Origin: Acidobacteriota bacterium
GTDB lineage: Bacteria; Acidobacteriota; Blastocatellia; Pyrinomonadales; Pyrinomonadaceae
DNA length: 52,134 bases
Direction: 5' to 3'
NCBI GenBank assembly: GCA_003222975.1
Contig: QHXN01000060.1
Location: forward strand, 1-52,134
A program made the position numbers and the translations under genes. Shown here piece by piece: positions 8,631 through 17,472 of the stretch. Below the pieces are notes generated by a model. The model was not told the origin of the DNA and did not search any database. It saw only the letters and a program-made list of their open reading frames with translations. Within the stretch, counting starts at the first letter, position 1; every line of letters begins with the position of its first letter.

Positions 8631-8791
8631 CGAAGGATGAAGGCGGAAGGATGAAGGATGAAAAGGCAGGAGATGATGACGGGGAGATTGGGGGACGGGG
8701 AGAGGGTGAACGAGATACCGCGCGTCTTGTCGCTCGCATTCGCCCCGTCTCCCCGTCCCCAAGTCTCCCCGTCTTACTTCATCCTTTCGTC
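8631..8791. repeat. Heptamer hairpin 3 (words GAAGGAT and ACGGGGAG)
   Basis: The outer arms carry tandem GAAGGAT/GAAGGCG words against CTTCATCC and CTTTCGTC; an inner pair carries GACGGGGAGA and GGGGACGGGG against CCCCGTC and TCTCCCC. Pairing is imperfect but extends over the whole element. The right arm overlaps the stop codon of the L,D-transpeptidase gene. Confidence 0.8.
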
Positions 8792-10169
8792 ACCTGCCCC
8801 TCTTCCTCGGCGCTGCCTTCTGCGGCGTCGGCTGCGGGGCGGGCGGCGTGAGGTTGACGGGCGCGGGGTAGCCCTTGCCGCGGAGCGCGGCGACTTCGAT
8901 GACGACCTCCTTCTGCCCCTTGACGTTGTAGGTCACGTTCCCGCTCTGGCTCTTGCCACGCGGGGGCGCGGAGCTGTCGCGGCTCGGATTGCCGTGCGCG
9001 TCGTGCGCCATCTCCTGAAGCGCGCTCGACGCCTGCGCGCGCTCCTGCTCGCTCAGGTCTTCAAGACGGACGCCGTACACGTCGAGCACGCGGCGCAGGT
9101 TCTCTTCCGTGTTCGTGCCCTTGTCGTACACGTCGCGGTAGATGTGGAGCCGCCCGTCTTCGACGACGATGGTCTCGTAGCGCAACTCGACGGGCACAGG
9201 GTTCGTGAGCTTGACGACCTGCGTCCTGTCGCGCTTCTGCGCGTAGCCCGCGATGTCCTGCGGCGTGAGCCGCGTCCCCGAAGCCTCTGCGAGCACGGCG
9301 GCGAAGTCCTGCACCTCCGGGCTGGTCAGGCCGACGCAGCCGTGCGAGGCGAACTGTCCGAGCCGCGCGGGTTGCTTGCCGCCGTGGATGAGCGACGGCA
9401 GGCCGATGGGAATCTTCAAGGGGCCGAGCGGGTTCATGCCGCTCCCGGCGGGGATCACCTCCCCCGGCTGAACCCTGCCCCTGACCCAAGGCTCGTCGGG
9501 CGGCGTCCACGTCGGGTTGAAGATGATCTGCTCGGCCTTGCGCATCCCCTGCGGCAGGGGGAACTCCGGGTAGCCGATGCCGATGCGATAGGTCTTCGTG
9601 AGCTGGCCGTTCTCGAACACGTCCATGCGGAAGGCAGGCGCGTTGACGACGATGCGCGTGTCGGTCGGAACCGAGTTCGGCTTGCCGGGCAGCGCGCCTC
9701 CGCCGCCCGACCAGCGCTCGCCGACGAAGGCCGTGAAGGCCGCCAGCTTCTCTTCGCCGACGATGCCCTTGATCTTCTCCGCGGCGCTCCGGGTCGCCTC
9801 GGAGGTCGTGCCCGTCTGGGCCTTGCTCTCGGAGAGCTTCGCCGTCTCCTCGCGCGCGATCTGGCGCAGGCGCGCGACCTGTTCGTCCGTCAGTTGCAGC
9901 TTCGCCTTTAACGCGCCCGCGAAGGACGAGTCGGCGAACATCGCGTCCAGGACGGGCAGCGTCACCGGCAGGCTCGCCGCGCCGCTTTCGGGCGTGGGCG
10001 ACGGCGTGGCGCTCGGCGCGGGCGTGGCCGAAGCGGACGGCGATGCGTTGGCCGCAGGCGCGCTCGCGCTCGTCGTCGCCGTGTTGGTCGGCGCGCTGGT
10101 CGTGCAGCCCGAAGCCGCGGCGAGCAAGGCGAGGGATAGAACCAGGGAGACTCGCGAAATCTTCTTCAT
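8790..10169 (-). CDS. L,D-transpeptidase (YkuD family) lipoprotein
   Basis: A 459-residue exported protein. The ATG at MKKISRVSLVLSL has GAGGAG 11 bases upstream and opens a lipoprotein signal (LLAAASGC, lipid attachment on C). An alanine/proline-rich linker and a helical region with possible coiled coil (residues ~85-160) precede the YkuD domain. The catalytic motif is visible as HGGKQPARLGQFASHGCVGL, with the nucleophilic cysteine in SHGCVGL. Such enzymes form 3-3 cross-links in peptidoglycan or attach proteins to it. The C-terminal ~60 residues are basic and proline-rich. The M23 peptidase gene lies next upstream in the same direction, so two wall-active genes are neighbours. Confidence 0.88.
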   Translation of the reverse strand: MKKISRVSLVLSLALLAAASGCTTSAPTNTATTSASAPAANASPSASATPAPSATPSPTPESGAASLPVTLPVLDAMFADSSFAGALKAKLQLTDEQVARLRQIAREETAKLSESKAQTGTTSEATRSAAEKIKGIVGEEKLAAFTAFVGERWSGGGGALPGKPNSVPTDTRIVVNAPAFRMDVFENGQLTKTYRIGIGYPEFPLPQGMRKAEQIIFNPTWTPPDEPWVRGRVQPGEVIPAGSGMNPLGPLKIPIGLPSLIHGGKQPARLGQFASHGCVGLTSPEVQDFAAVLAEASGTRLTPQDIAGYAQKRDRTQVVKLTNPVPVELRYETIVVEDGRLHIYRDVYDKGTNTEENLRRVLDVYGVRLEDLSEQERAQASSALQEMAHDAHGNPSRDSSAPPRGKSQSGNVTYNVKGQKEVVIEVAALRGKGYPAPVNLTPPAPQPTPQKAAPRKRGR

Positions 10170-10412
10170 TCTTTCGGCGCTCCTCAAAAGTTTTCGACGC
10201 GCGCGCCAGCCGACCGGGCGTCATGCCACGGCCCGGCCCGCCGCGCTTCAATTTTAACACTGAGAGAGTATGGGCGAATTCACGCACGTCTCCACGTGGC
10301 AACTCCCGTTCCGGCTCGTGTCCTTCCACACTCCGCTTGAAAATGTGCGCGCCGCGAACACGCCCCGCACCAGAAGCGGACGCGGAAGACATCCGCAAAC
10401 GGTTCACAGAAC
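10170..10412. other. Gene-free spacer between the transpeptidase and hairpin 4
   Basis: It holds the ribosome binding site of the transpeptidase gene and an AT-rich patch (ATTTTAAC near 10250) that may be part of its promoter; no convincing -35/-10 pair or reading frame was found. Confidence 0.4.
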
Positions 10413-10489
10413 AGATGTCAGATGCCGGATGCTAGATGTTAGTAAAGAGCGGGTCTTTACTAACATCTAGCATCCGGCATCTGACATCT
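10413..10489. repeat. Heptamer hairpin 4, perfect 36-bp arms
   Basis: The arms are identical inverted copies of 36 bases around a five-base loop (GCGGG). The first four words are AGATGTC, AGATGCC, GGATGCT, AGATGTT, closely related to hairpin 2. The TAG stop codon of the M23 peptidase gene lies across the right end. Confidence 0.95.
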
Positions 10490-11231
10490 ATTGCGCCGCG
10501 TGCAGGAGCGGATACGGGTTGATGTTCTCGCCCGTCCAGAAGTGTCTGGGGTCGGCGACGCGGTAGATTTGAAAATGGAGGTGCGTGTTGCCGGGCGCGG
10601 CGTCGCCCGTGTCGCCGACGTAGCCGATGGCCTCGCCGCGGCGCGCGACGTGTCCCTCGGCGAGTCCGTCGGCGTAATGGTCGAGGTGTGCGTAGTAAAA
10701 GACGAAGTGCTCGTCCGCCGAGGCGAGTTGATAGACGGTCGTGCCGCCCTTCGCGCTGTGGAAGAGCTTGACGACGCGACCGTCGGCGGCTGCGACGACG
10801 GGCGTGTTGCGCGGGGCCGGGATGTCAATGGCGTCGTGGACTCGGCCCTCGCTGCGCGCGTCGCTGAAGGTGTCGCGAAGCTCCGAAGGCTTTACGCCCG
10901 CGACCGGGATGAGCAGACGCATCGAGGCGAGCGCCGCACCAGCGTCGCCCGAAGTGCTCTGCGCCTGCGGCGACGGCGCGGGCGTCGGCGAAGGCGTCGG
11001 CTGAGCCGCGGGCGTCGTAGTGGTTTGCGCGGGGGGCGTCGCATTCGCTTGCGGCGGAGGCGTCGCGGCGGGCGCTTGGGGCGTCGCTGCCTCTTCCGCC
11101 TGGCGCGGGGTGGGCAGAGGCGTGACGGGCTGCGACCAGTAGGCGAAGCTCAGATACCAGATGAGCGCGGCGAGCGCGGCGAAGACCACAGCCGCGATCA
11201 GGAGCACGCGCGTGCGCGGGCCGAGTGGCAT
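10488..11231 (-). CDS. M23 family metallopeptidase (LytM-type), membrane-anchored
   Basis: A 247-residue protein: one membrane helix at the N-terminus (VLLIAAVVFAALAALIWYL, residues ~9-27), a long proline/alanine/threonine linker to about residue 95, and a C-terminal LytM/peptidase M23 domain. Zinc ligands are visible as H-x3-D in RVHDAIDIPA and H-x-H in THLHFQIYR. Such enzymes cut peptidoglycan peptides or, when inactive, regulate amidases; here the ligands look intact. The protein should face the periplasm. Its neighbour is the L,D-transpeptidase gene, so both may remodel the wall together, though a hairpin separates them. Confidence 0.85.
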   Translation of the reverse strand: MPLGPRTRVLLIAAVVFAALAALIWYLSFAYWSQPVTPLPTPRQAEEAATPQAPAATPPPQANATPPAQTTTTPAAQPTPSPTPAPSPQAQSTSGDAGAALASMRLLIPVAGVKPSELRDTFSDARSEGRVHDAIDIPAPRNTPVVAAADGRVVKLFHSAKGGTTVYQLASADEHFVFYYAHLDHYADGLAEGHVARRGEAIGYVGDTGDAAPGNTHLHFQIYRVADPRHFWTGENINPYPLLHAAQ

Positions 11232-11456
11232 TCAAAATCCCTTTCGCTTCAGTCCTTCGGCGGAAGCCGTCCGCCGGAAGCTTATTGAACAAGTGGCGGC
11301 GGCGCAAGGGTCGCGGCGGGGCGAAGGGGTGGCGCTGCGCCGCACTTTTCTGCTATTAGATAAAGCATCATCAAAGCAGACGCAACGCGGACGGCGCGCG
11401 CGCGCGGGAGGGAGGCGCGCGCGCCCCGCGCCGACATTCTCAGGAGGAGGAAGACC
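11232..11456. other. Divergent spacer between the M23 peptidase and zinc-ribbon genes
   Basis: It contains a GC-rich hairpin (CTTCGGCGG against CCGCCGGAAG near 11254-11280) in the leader of the peptidase gene and an AT-rich stretch near 11345 (CTATTAGATAAAGC) that may hold the promoter of the downstream gene. No assigned protein. Confidence 0.35.
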
Positions 11457-11774
11457 GTGGCAGACATTTTCAACGAACGCCGGAGGGGACTCGAAGAGGA
11501 GTATTTCCGTCGTCAGGACAAGGAGTCGCTCTCGCGCCTGCGCGAGGCTCTGCGCGAGGAGGCGCGCGAGCGGGGCCAGGGGCCAGTCACGATGGACTGC
11601 CCGCGCTGCACCGGCAGGCTCCACGAAGAGACCTACGACGATGTGAGCATTGACCGCTGCGACACCTGCGGCGGCATCTGGCTCGACGCCGGCGCGCTCG
11701 AAGAGATCATCAGCCAGGAGACTGCAATGGGCCGCTGGTCGAAAGTCTTCTGGCCCGGCAGGACGAACGAATGA
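11457..11774 (+). CDS. TFIIB-type zinc-ribbon protein
   Basis: A 105-residue protein. Residues 1-40 are charged and helical; residues ~43-75 form a zinc ribbon, CPRC...DRCDTCGGIWLDAGALEEI, the hallmark of the zf-TFIIB family (GGIWLD is highly conserved). Function in bacteria is unknown. Translation starts at GTG, preceded by a clear AGGAGGAGG. The stop codon TGA is followed immediately by hairpin 5. Confidence 0.82.
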   Translation: MADIFNERRRGLEEEYFRRQDKESLSRLREALREEARERGQGPVTMDCPRCTGRLHEETYDDVSIDRCDTCGGIWLDAGALEEIISQETAMGRWSKVFWPGRTNE

Positions 11775-11860
11775 GAAGTGATGAATGCGGAATGATGAGT
11801 GATGAATTGAAGGCAAGCTGTCTTTCATTCATCATTCATCATTCCGCATTCATCACTTCT
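11774..11860. repeat. Heptamer hairpin 5 (word GTGATGA / ATGATGA)
   Basis: The outer 25 bases (beginning AGAAGTGATGAATGCGG) pair perfectly; the inner part is a run of ATGA-type words (AATGATG, AGTGATG) against CATTCAT words. It starts at the last base of the zinc-ribbon gene's stop codon and ends 11 bases before the SDR start. Confidence 0.9.
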
Positions 11861-11871
11861 TGTGGGTCACA

Positions 11872-12681
11872 ATGAGCGAACAGAAGGTTACTGCGGGTGG
11901 GCTGAAGATGACCGCGCTCGTCACGGGCGCGTCCGGCGGCATCGGCCTTGAGCTTGCGCGCCTGTTCGCCGCGGACGGCCACCGTCTAGTCCTCGTCGCG
12001 AGAAGCAAGGACAAGCTCTCGGAGTTGTCCGAAGAGCTGGGCGACAAGCATAACGTCAGCGCCCGCGTGCTGAGCGCCGACCTCGCCCGGCCCGAAGCGC
12101 CGCGGGAAATCTTCGACGAGCTGCAACGCGAGGGCGTCTCGGTTGACGCGCTCGTCAACAACGCCGGTGTGGGCAGCTACGGACTGTTCGCCGAGACCGA
12201 CCTGAAGTCGGAACTCGACCTGCTGCAAATCAACGTCGTCGCGCTCACGCACCTGACGAAGCTCCTCCTGCCCTCGATGATCGCGCGCCGCCGCGGCTAC
12301 GTCCTGAACGTCGCCTCGACCGCGGCCTTTCAACCCGGCCCGCTCATGGCCGCCTACTACGCGTCGAAGGCTTACGTGCTCTCGCTCTCCGAGGCGCTCG
12401 CGAACGAAACGGAAGGGACGGGCGTCCGCGTCACAGTGCTCTGCCCCGGCCCGACCGAGACGGGCTTCGTCGCCGCCGCCAAGATGGAGGAATCGAAACT
12501 CTTCGACCGCTACGCGATGACGGCGCGCGACGTGGCCGAAGCAGGCTACCGCGGCATGCTCGACGGCAAAACAATCGTCATCCCCGGTTTGCGCAACGCC
12601 TTCGTAGCGCGCGCCGTCGGCCTTATGCCGCGCGGGCTTGTGACGAAGGCCGTGCGGAGGATTCAAGAAAGAAGGTCATGA
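11872..12681 (+). CDS. Short-chain dehydrogenase/reductase
   Basis: A 269-residue classical [19 protein letters not shown] near the N-terminus is the nucleotide-binding TGxxxGxG motif, LVNNAG the structural NNAG motif, and the active site is S in NVASTAAF, with Y and K in YYASKAYV. The segment [11 protein letters not shown] after the second strand suggests NADP preference. Substrate unknown; the overall style (GPTETGF, C-terminal [14 protein letters not shown]) resembles DltE-type or fatty-acyl reductases. The ATG at MSEQKV was chosen; a second ATG 36 bases downstream is possible, and neither has a good ribosome binding site. It overlaps hutU by four bases, so both are co-translated. Confidence 0.87.
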   Translation: MSEQKVTAGGLKMTALVTGASGGIGLELARLFAADGHRLVLVARSKDKLSELSEELGDKHNVSARVLSADLARPEAPREIFDELQREGVSVDALVNNAGVGSYGLFAETDLKSELDLLQINVVALTHLTKLLLPSMIARRRGYVLNVASTAAFQPGPLMAAYYASKAYVLSLSEALANETEGTGVRVTVLCPGPTETGFVAAAKMEESKLFDRYAMTARDVAEAGYRGMLDGKTIVIPGLRNAFVARAVGLMPRGLVTKAVRRIQERRS

Positions 12682-14360
12682 GTCAACCGAGAGTCGTCCG
12701 TGCGCCGCGCGGCCCGCGGCTCAACTGCAAGGGCTGGCACCAGGAGGCGGCGCTTCGGTGCCTGATGAACAACCTCGACCCGGAGGTGGCCGAGCGCCCC
12801 GACGAATTGGTCGTCTATGGCGGGACGGGCAAGGCCGCGCGCAACTGGGGGGCGTTCGACGCGATTGTGCGCGAGCTGACGCGTTTAGAGAACGACGAGA
12901 CGCTGCTCGTCCAGTCGGGCAAGCCTGTCGCGGTCTTTCGCACGCACGAGTACGCGCCGCGCGTACTCATCGCCAACTCGAACCTCGTCGGCGCGTGGGC
13001 CACTTGGGAGCACTTCCACGAATTGGAGCGGCGCGGCCTGATGATGTACGGGCAGATGACCGCGGGCAGTTGGATTTATATCGGCTCTCAGGGGATCGTG
13101 CAGGGCACGTTCGAGACCTTCGCGGGCGTTGCCGACAAACACTTCGGCGGAGACTTGAGCGGCAAGCTAATCCTGTCGGGCGGCATGGGCGGCATGGGCG
13201 GCGCGCAGCCACTCGCGGCGACTTTGAACGGCGCGGTCTTCCTCGGCGTGGAAGTTGACCGCGAGCACGTCGAGCGGCGCGTGCGCACGGGCTACTGCGA
13301 CCGCCTCGCTTTGGACTTGGACGAGGCGCTCTCGATCTGTGAAGACGCCATCGGGCAGAAGCGCGCAGTCTCCGTCGGTCTGGTCGGCAACTGCGCGGAA
13401 GTTCTGCCGGAGATCGTGCGGCGCGGCGCGCGCGTTGACGCCGTGACCGACCAGACGAGCGCGCACGACCCTCTGAACGGTTACGTGCCCGCCGGTCTCA
13501 GTCTCGAAGAGGCTGAAGAACTCAGGCGACGAGACCCGCGTGCTTACGTCGAGCGTTCGACCGCGTCAATGGCGCGACACGTCGAGGCGATGCTCGACTT
13601 GAAGCGCGCGGGCGCGGTGGCGTTCGATTACGGCAACAACATACGCAAGCAGGCTTTCGACGCCGGGGTGAAAGACGCTTTTGAGATTCCCGGCTTCGTG
13701 CCCGAATACATCCGCCCGCTCTTCTGCGAGGGCAAGGGGCCGTTCCGCTGGGTGGCTCTTTCCGGCGACCCCGAAGACATACGACGCACGGACGACCTCG
13801 CGCTCGAACTGTTCCCCGAAGACCACACGCTCGAACGATGGATGCGACTCGCGCGCGAGCGCGTGCAGTTCCAGGGACTCCCGGCGCGCATCTGCTGGCT
13901 GGGGCTAGGCGAGCGCGCGGAGATGGGCGAGGCGTTGAACGAACTCGTCCGGCGCGGCGACCTCAAAGCGCCAGTTGCGATTGGCCGCGACCACCTCGAC
14001 ACGGGATCGGTCGCCTCGCCTTTTCGCGAGACCGAAGGCATGAAGGACGGCACGGACGCCGTCGCCGACTGGCCCGTCCTCAACGCCCTGCTCAACACGG
14101 CGAGCGGCGCGTCGTGGGTCTCCTTTCACCACGGCGGCGGCGTGGGGCTAGGTTACTCTCTGCACGCGGGCCAGGTCTCGGTCGCCGACGGCACGCCGGA
14201 GGCGTCGAAGCGTCTGAACCGTGTGCTCACGAACGACCCCGGCCTCGGCGTCGCGCGCTACGTTGACGCCGGTTACGAGGAAGCGGAAGAGACCGCGCGC
14301 GAGAAGGGCTTGAAGATTCCGATGCTGCGCGAAGGCGACGAGCGAGGGGGCGGCGGGTGA
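12678..14360 (+). CDS. hutU: Urocanate hydratase
   Basis: A 560-residue enzyme adding water to urocanate to form imidazolonepropionate, the second step of histidine degradation. Recognisable blocks are the start [24 protein letters not shown], the NAD-binding glycine-rich segment [13 protein letters not shown], and the active-site C406 in [14 protein letters not shown], near the known catalytic cysteine position. Length is normal. It starts by ATGA overlap with the SDR gene and ends by GTGA overlap with a DUF2127 gene. It is separated from hutH and hutI, so this copy is transcribed with unrelated partners. Confidence 0.95.
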   Translation: MSQPRVVRAPRGPRLNCKGWHQEAALRCLMNNLDPEVAERPDELVVYGGTGKAARNWGAFDAIVRELTRLENDETLLVQSGKPVAVFRTHEYAPRVLIANSNLVGAWATWEHFHELERRGLMMYGQMTAGSWIYIGSQGIVQGTFETFAGVADKHFGGDLSGKLILSGGMGGMGGAQPLAATLNGAVFLGVEVDREHVERRVRTGYCDRLALDLDEALSICEDAIGQKRAVSVGLVGNCAEVLPEIVRRGARVDAVTDQTSAHDPLNGYVPAGLSLEEAEELRRRDPRAYVERSTASMARHVEAMLDLKRAGAVAFDYGNNIRKQAFDAGVKDAFEIPGFVPEYIRPLFCEGKGPFRWVALSGDPEDIRRTDDLALELFPEDHTLERWMRLARERVQFQGLPARICWLGLGERAEMGEALNELVRRGDLKAPVAIGRDHLDTGSVASPFRETEGMKDGTDAVADWPVLNALLNTASGASWVSFHHGGGVGLGYSLHAGQVSVADGTPEASKRLNRVLTNDPGLGVARYVDAGYEEAEETAREKGLKIPMLREGDERGGGG

Positions 14361-14947
14361 AGATGGCGGAAGCTCAAACGCACACGACGGAAGTCCCGCC
14401 GCGCGTCGTCACGGAGATCGCCGCGGGCGTGCGCGCCGTCGCCTTCTTCGAGGCGTTGAAGGGGGCGCTTGTTCTGGTCGCTGGCTTCGGCCTCCTCTCG
14501 CTCGTGCACCGCGACTTGCAAGACCTGGCCGAACGGCTCGTCAGCCACTCTCACTTAAACCCCGCGAGCCACTACCCGCGCGTCTTCGTCGAGGCGGCGG
14601 CGCGCACCAGCGACGCGCGCCTGCGGACTCTGGCGGCGTTGGCCTTCGCCTACTCGTGCGTGCGCTTCGTGGAGGCTTACGGGCTTTGGAGGATGCGCGC
14701 GTGGGCCGAGTGGTTCGCGATCATTTCGGGCTGCATCTACCTGCCCATCGAGCTGTACGAGTTGTTCGAGCGCGCGACACTCATCCGGGCCGGCGTCCTC
14801 GTCGTCAACGCCCTCATCGTCGCCTACCTGCTCTACGTTCGCTTCTCGCGCACGGGGCACTTGGCCGAGGAAGCGATACACCGCACCGAGGCCGACAAGA
14901 AGGCGGAGAAGCAGGCGAAGAAAGAGGAGCGCACGGGCGCGCTGTAA
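14357..14947 (+). CDS. DUF2127 membrane protein
   Basis: A 196-residue predicted inner-membrane protein with about four helices ([78 protein letters not shown]). The RRM-A-WAEW region and the four-helix plan are those of DUF2127. Function unknown. The C-terminus is a short lysine/glutamate-rich tail. A GTG overlapping the hutU stop or the ATG six bases on could be the start. Placed last in an SDR-hutU-DUF2127 run. Confidence 0.78.
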   Translation: MKMAEAQTHTTEVPPRVVTEIAAGVRAVAFFEALKGALVLVAGFGLLSLVHRDLQDLAERLVSHSHLNPASHYPRVFVEAAARTSDARLRTLAALAFAYSCVRFVEAYGLWRMRAWAEWFAIISGCIYLPIELYELFERATLIRAGVLVVNALIVAYLLYVRFSRTGHLAEEAIHRTEADKKAEKQAKKEERTGAL

Positions 14948-14962
14948 GCAATCGTAAGCCCT

Positions 14963-16339
14963 GTGGAAGAGAAGCCCTCACACGCCGCGACGCACCTGAC
15001 GCCCGACCCCGTCGAAGCGACGGAGGCGGGCACGCGCCACGAAGGGGGGCGCGCGTGGAAGGCCATGCGCGCGCTGGCGCTCGACGTGACGCCGCTCAGA
15101 GAGTCGCGCGACTTCCGCCTGCTGTTCGCGGGGCAGGCCGTGTCGTTCTTCGGCTCGATGATGACGTTCGTGGCGCTGCCCGTGCAGATGTACGGGCTGA
15201 CGCGCTCGTCCGTCGCCGTCGGCCTGCTCGGCGTCACGGAGTTCGTGCCCATCTTCCTGATGGCCTTCGTCGGCGGCGCGCTCGCCGACGCGGTTGACCG
15301 GCGGCGCATGGTGCGGGCGACTGAAGCGCTCCTCGCCGTTGGCACGGGCTTACTCATTCTCAACTCGCTGCTCGCGCAGCCGCGCGTGTGGGTTCTCTAC
15401 TTTTGCGCGGCACTCTTCGCGGCTTTAAACGGCTTGCAGCGTCCCTCGCTCGACGCGCTCCTGCCGCGCCTCGTTGCGGCGGAGCAGATGCCTGCGGCGA
15501 TGGCCCTGCGCTTCCTGGGCGCGACCGTCGGCATGATCGTCGGCCCGGCGCTCGGCGGACTGCTCGTCGCAGCGCTCGGCCCCGCCGTCACTTACTCGAT
15601 TGATCTGGCGACCTTCGCCGCGTCGCTCGCCGCGCTGTGGCTGATGCGCGCCGCGCCGCCGCCGCCGGGCGCGGACAGGCCAAGCCCCCGCTCAATCGCC
15701 GAGGGCCTGCGCTACGCGCGCAGCCGCCCGGAACTGCTCGGCACGTACCTCGTGGACATCAACGCGATGTTCTTCGGGATGCCGATGGCCTTGTTCCCCG
15801 CAATCGCCGAAGGCTTCGGCGGCGCGTCGGTCGGACTGCTCTACGCCGCGCCCGCCGCGGGCGCGTTGTGCGTGACGCTCACTTCCGGTTGGGCGAAGCG
15901 CGTCAACCGCCACGGCCTGTGCGTAGCGCTCGCCGCCGCGAGCTGGGGGCTGGCAATTGTCGCCTTCGGCTTCGCCCCGACGCTTTCGTCGGCTCTGCTC
16001 TGCCTCGCGCTGGCGGGCGCGTCGGACATGGTGAGCGGCCTGTTCCGCTCGACCATCTGGAACCAGACCATCCCAGACCACCTGCGCGGGCGGCTCGCCG
16101 GAATCGAGATGGTGAGCTACACTACCGGCCCGCTGCTCGGCAACGCCGAGTCAGGGATAGTCGCCGGACTCTTCGGCGTCCGCGCGTCGGTCGTCTCCGG
16201 CGGCGTGCTCTGCGTCGCGGGCACGGCGCTTCTGTCGCTCCTTCTGCCCGCGTTCCTGCGCTACGACGGGCGCGAGGGCCTTGAGCGCAAGCGCGCCGAA
16301 GAAGAAGCGCGCGCAGGGGCACTGGGAAGGGTGAGTTAA
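14963..16339 (+). CDS. MFS exporter (DHA3/EntS-like)
   Basis: A 458-residue major facilitator superfamily protein with twelve predicted helices after a ~45-residue soluble N-terminus. ESRDFRLLFAGQAVSFFGSMM at helix 1 and GGALADAVDRRRMVRATE in the loop after helix 2 (motif A) are typical of the DHA3/enterobactin-exporter group, which extrude drugs or siderophores. Substrate cannot be told. Translation likely starts at GTG; the gene sits 15 bases after the DUF2127 gene and may share its message. Confidence 0.85.
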   Translation: MEEKPSHAATHLTPDPVEATEAGTRHEGGRAWKAMRALALDVTPLRESRDFRLLFAGQAVSFFGSMMTFVALPVQMYGLTRSSVAVGLLGVTEFVPIFLMAFVGGALADAVDRRRMVRATEALLAVGTGLLILNSLLAQPRVWVLYFCAALFAALNGLQRPSLDALLPRLVAAEQMPAAMALRFLGATVGMIVGPALGGLLVAALGPAVTYSIDLATFAASLAALWLMRAAPPPPGADRPSPRSIAEGLRYARSRPELLGTYLVDINAMFFGMPMALFPAIAEGFGGASVGLLYAAPAAGALCVTLTSGWAKRVNRHGLCVALAAASWGLAIVAFGFAPTLSSALLCLALAGASDMVSGLFRSTIWNQTIPDHLRGRLAGIEMVSYTTGPLLGNAESGIVAGLFGVRASVVSGGVLCVAGTALLSLLLPAFLRYDGREGLERKRAEEEARAGALGRVS

Positions 16340-16348
16340 TAGAAAAAT

Positions 16349-16424
16349 CCTTCGTGACCTCCGTGGGTTCCTTCGTGTATTCTGTTGTTAAGATGGCCTC
16401 GCTCAACCACAGAGGCCACGAAGG
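16349..16424. repeat. Inverted repeat 6 (CCTTCGTG-type)
   Basis: CCTTCGTGACCTCCGTGG pairs with CCACAGAGGCCACGAAGG, 16 of 18 positions; an extra CCTTCGTG lies inside the loop side. The word period here is eight to nine rather than seven. It sits between the MFS and esterase genes. Confidence 0.7.
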
Positions 16425-16452
16425 CACTAACCCTCAAGCCGAAAGAAATCCG

Positions 16453-17439
16453 ATGAAGCATACGCGCTCACTATTCTTCCTGCTCCTGCTAACCCTACTC
16501 GCCGCGGCTGGCGCTCACGTGCAAAACCGCGCGCCGAGCGTCGCTCAGACTCCGGCAGCGCCCTCGCAGACCCCCGCGCAGGGTGCCGCAAACGGCGGCA
16601 AGACGGGCGAAGCCAAGCCGCGTTACGAGACCGTGCAGTTCGAGAGCAAGCTCGTCGGCGCGGCGCTGCCGTACAACGTCGTCCTGCCCGCGGACTACAA
16701 CCGCGGCCCGTCGAAGCACAAGCGCTACCCCGTCATCTATCTCCTGCACGGCCTCAAGGGGAGCGCAGGTGATTGGGTCTCCGACCGCGCGCACCTCGCG
16801 GACTACGCCGCCCGCTACCCCTTCATCGTCGTCGTCCCCGAAGGCCACGACGCCTGGTACACGGACAGCGCGACGGTGCCGAACGAGAAATACGAGAGCT
16901 ACCTTATACAGGAGTTGATACCCGACGTTGACCGACGCTTCCGCACCATCCCTTCGCGCGAGGCGCGCGCGGTCGCGGGCCTCTCGATGGGCGGCTACGG
17001 CTCTCTGAAGTTCGGCCTGAAGTATCCCGACTTGTTCGCCTTCGCCGCCTCGATGAGCGGCGCGCTGGCCGCGCCCTCGTGGCCGCCCGACGCGCCCACG
17101 CCGGACTGGGCGAGGCCGTCAATCGCGCGCGCCTACGGTGCAATGGGCACGGCGACGCGCCGCGACAACGACATCTTCCGAATCGTCCGCGAGATGCCGC
17201 CCGAAAGAGTCGCGCGGCTCCCCTACTTCTACCTCGACTGCGGCACGGAAGACGGCCTCATCACAAACAGCCGCGACTTCTCCGCTCTCCTCATCGAGAA
17301 GAAGATTCCGCACGAGTTCCGCGAGCTGCCCGGCACGCACAGTTGGCCCTACTGGGATCGTCAGGTGCGGGAGATTCTGAGACTCGCGGCGCAGAAGCTC
17401 TCGCCCGCGCAGGACGCGCAGGCCGCGAGTCGCCGCTAA
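16453..17439 (+). CDS. Secreted esterase of the esterase D / feruloyl esterase type
   Basis: A 328-residue alpha/beta hydrolase with signal peptide (MKHTRSLFFLLLLTLLAAAGAHVQ). The ATG is chosen because it opens the signal peptide; the frame is open upstream only through a repeat. VIYLLHGLKGSAGDW is the oxyanion-hole region, the nucleophile serine is in GLSMGGYGSL, the acid is probably D in YLDCGTEDGL and the histidine is in PGTHSWPYWD. This is the fold of putative esterases and S-formylglutathione hydrolases; export argues for polysaccharide ester or lipid ester hydrolysis outside the cell. Substrate unknown. Confidence 0.85.
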   Translation: MKHTRSLFFLLLLTLLAAAGAHVQNRAPSVAQTPAAPSQTPAQGAANGGKTGEAKPRYETVQFESKLVGAALPYNVVLPADYNRGPSKHKRYPVIYLLHGLKGSAGDWVSDRAHLADYAARYPFIVVVPEGHDAWYTDSATVPNEKYESYLIQELIPDVDRRFRTIPSREARAVAGLSMGGYGSLKFGLKYPDLFAFAASMSGALAAPSWPPDAPTPDWARPSIARAYGAMGTATRRDNDIFRIVREMPPERVARLPYFYLDCGTEDGLITNSRDFSALLIEKKIPHEFRELPGTHSWPYWDRQVREILRLAAQKLSPAQDAQAASRR

Positions 17440-17472
17440 GGGTCGAAGACGAGTGATAAGGATCGAAGGCGA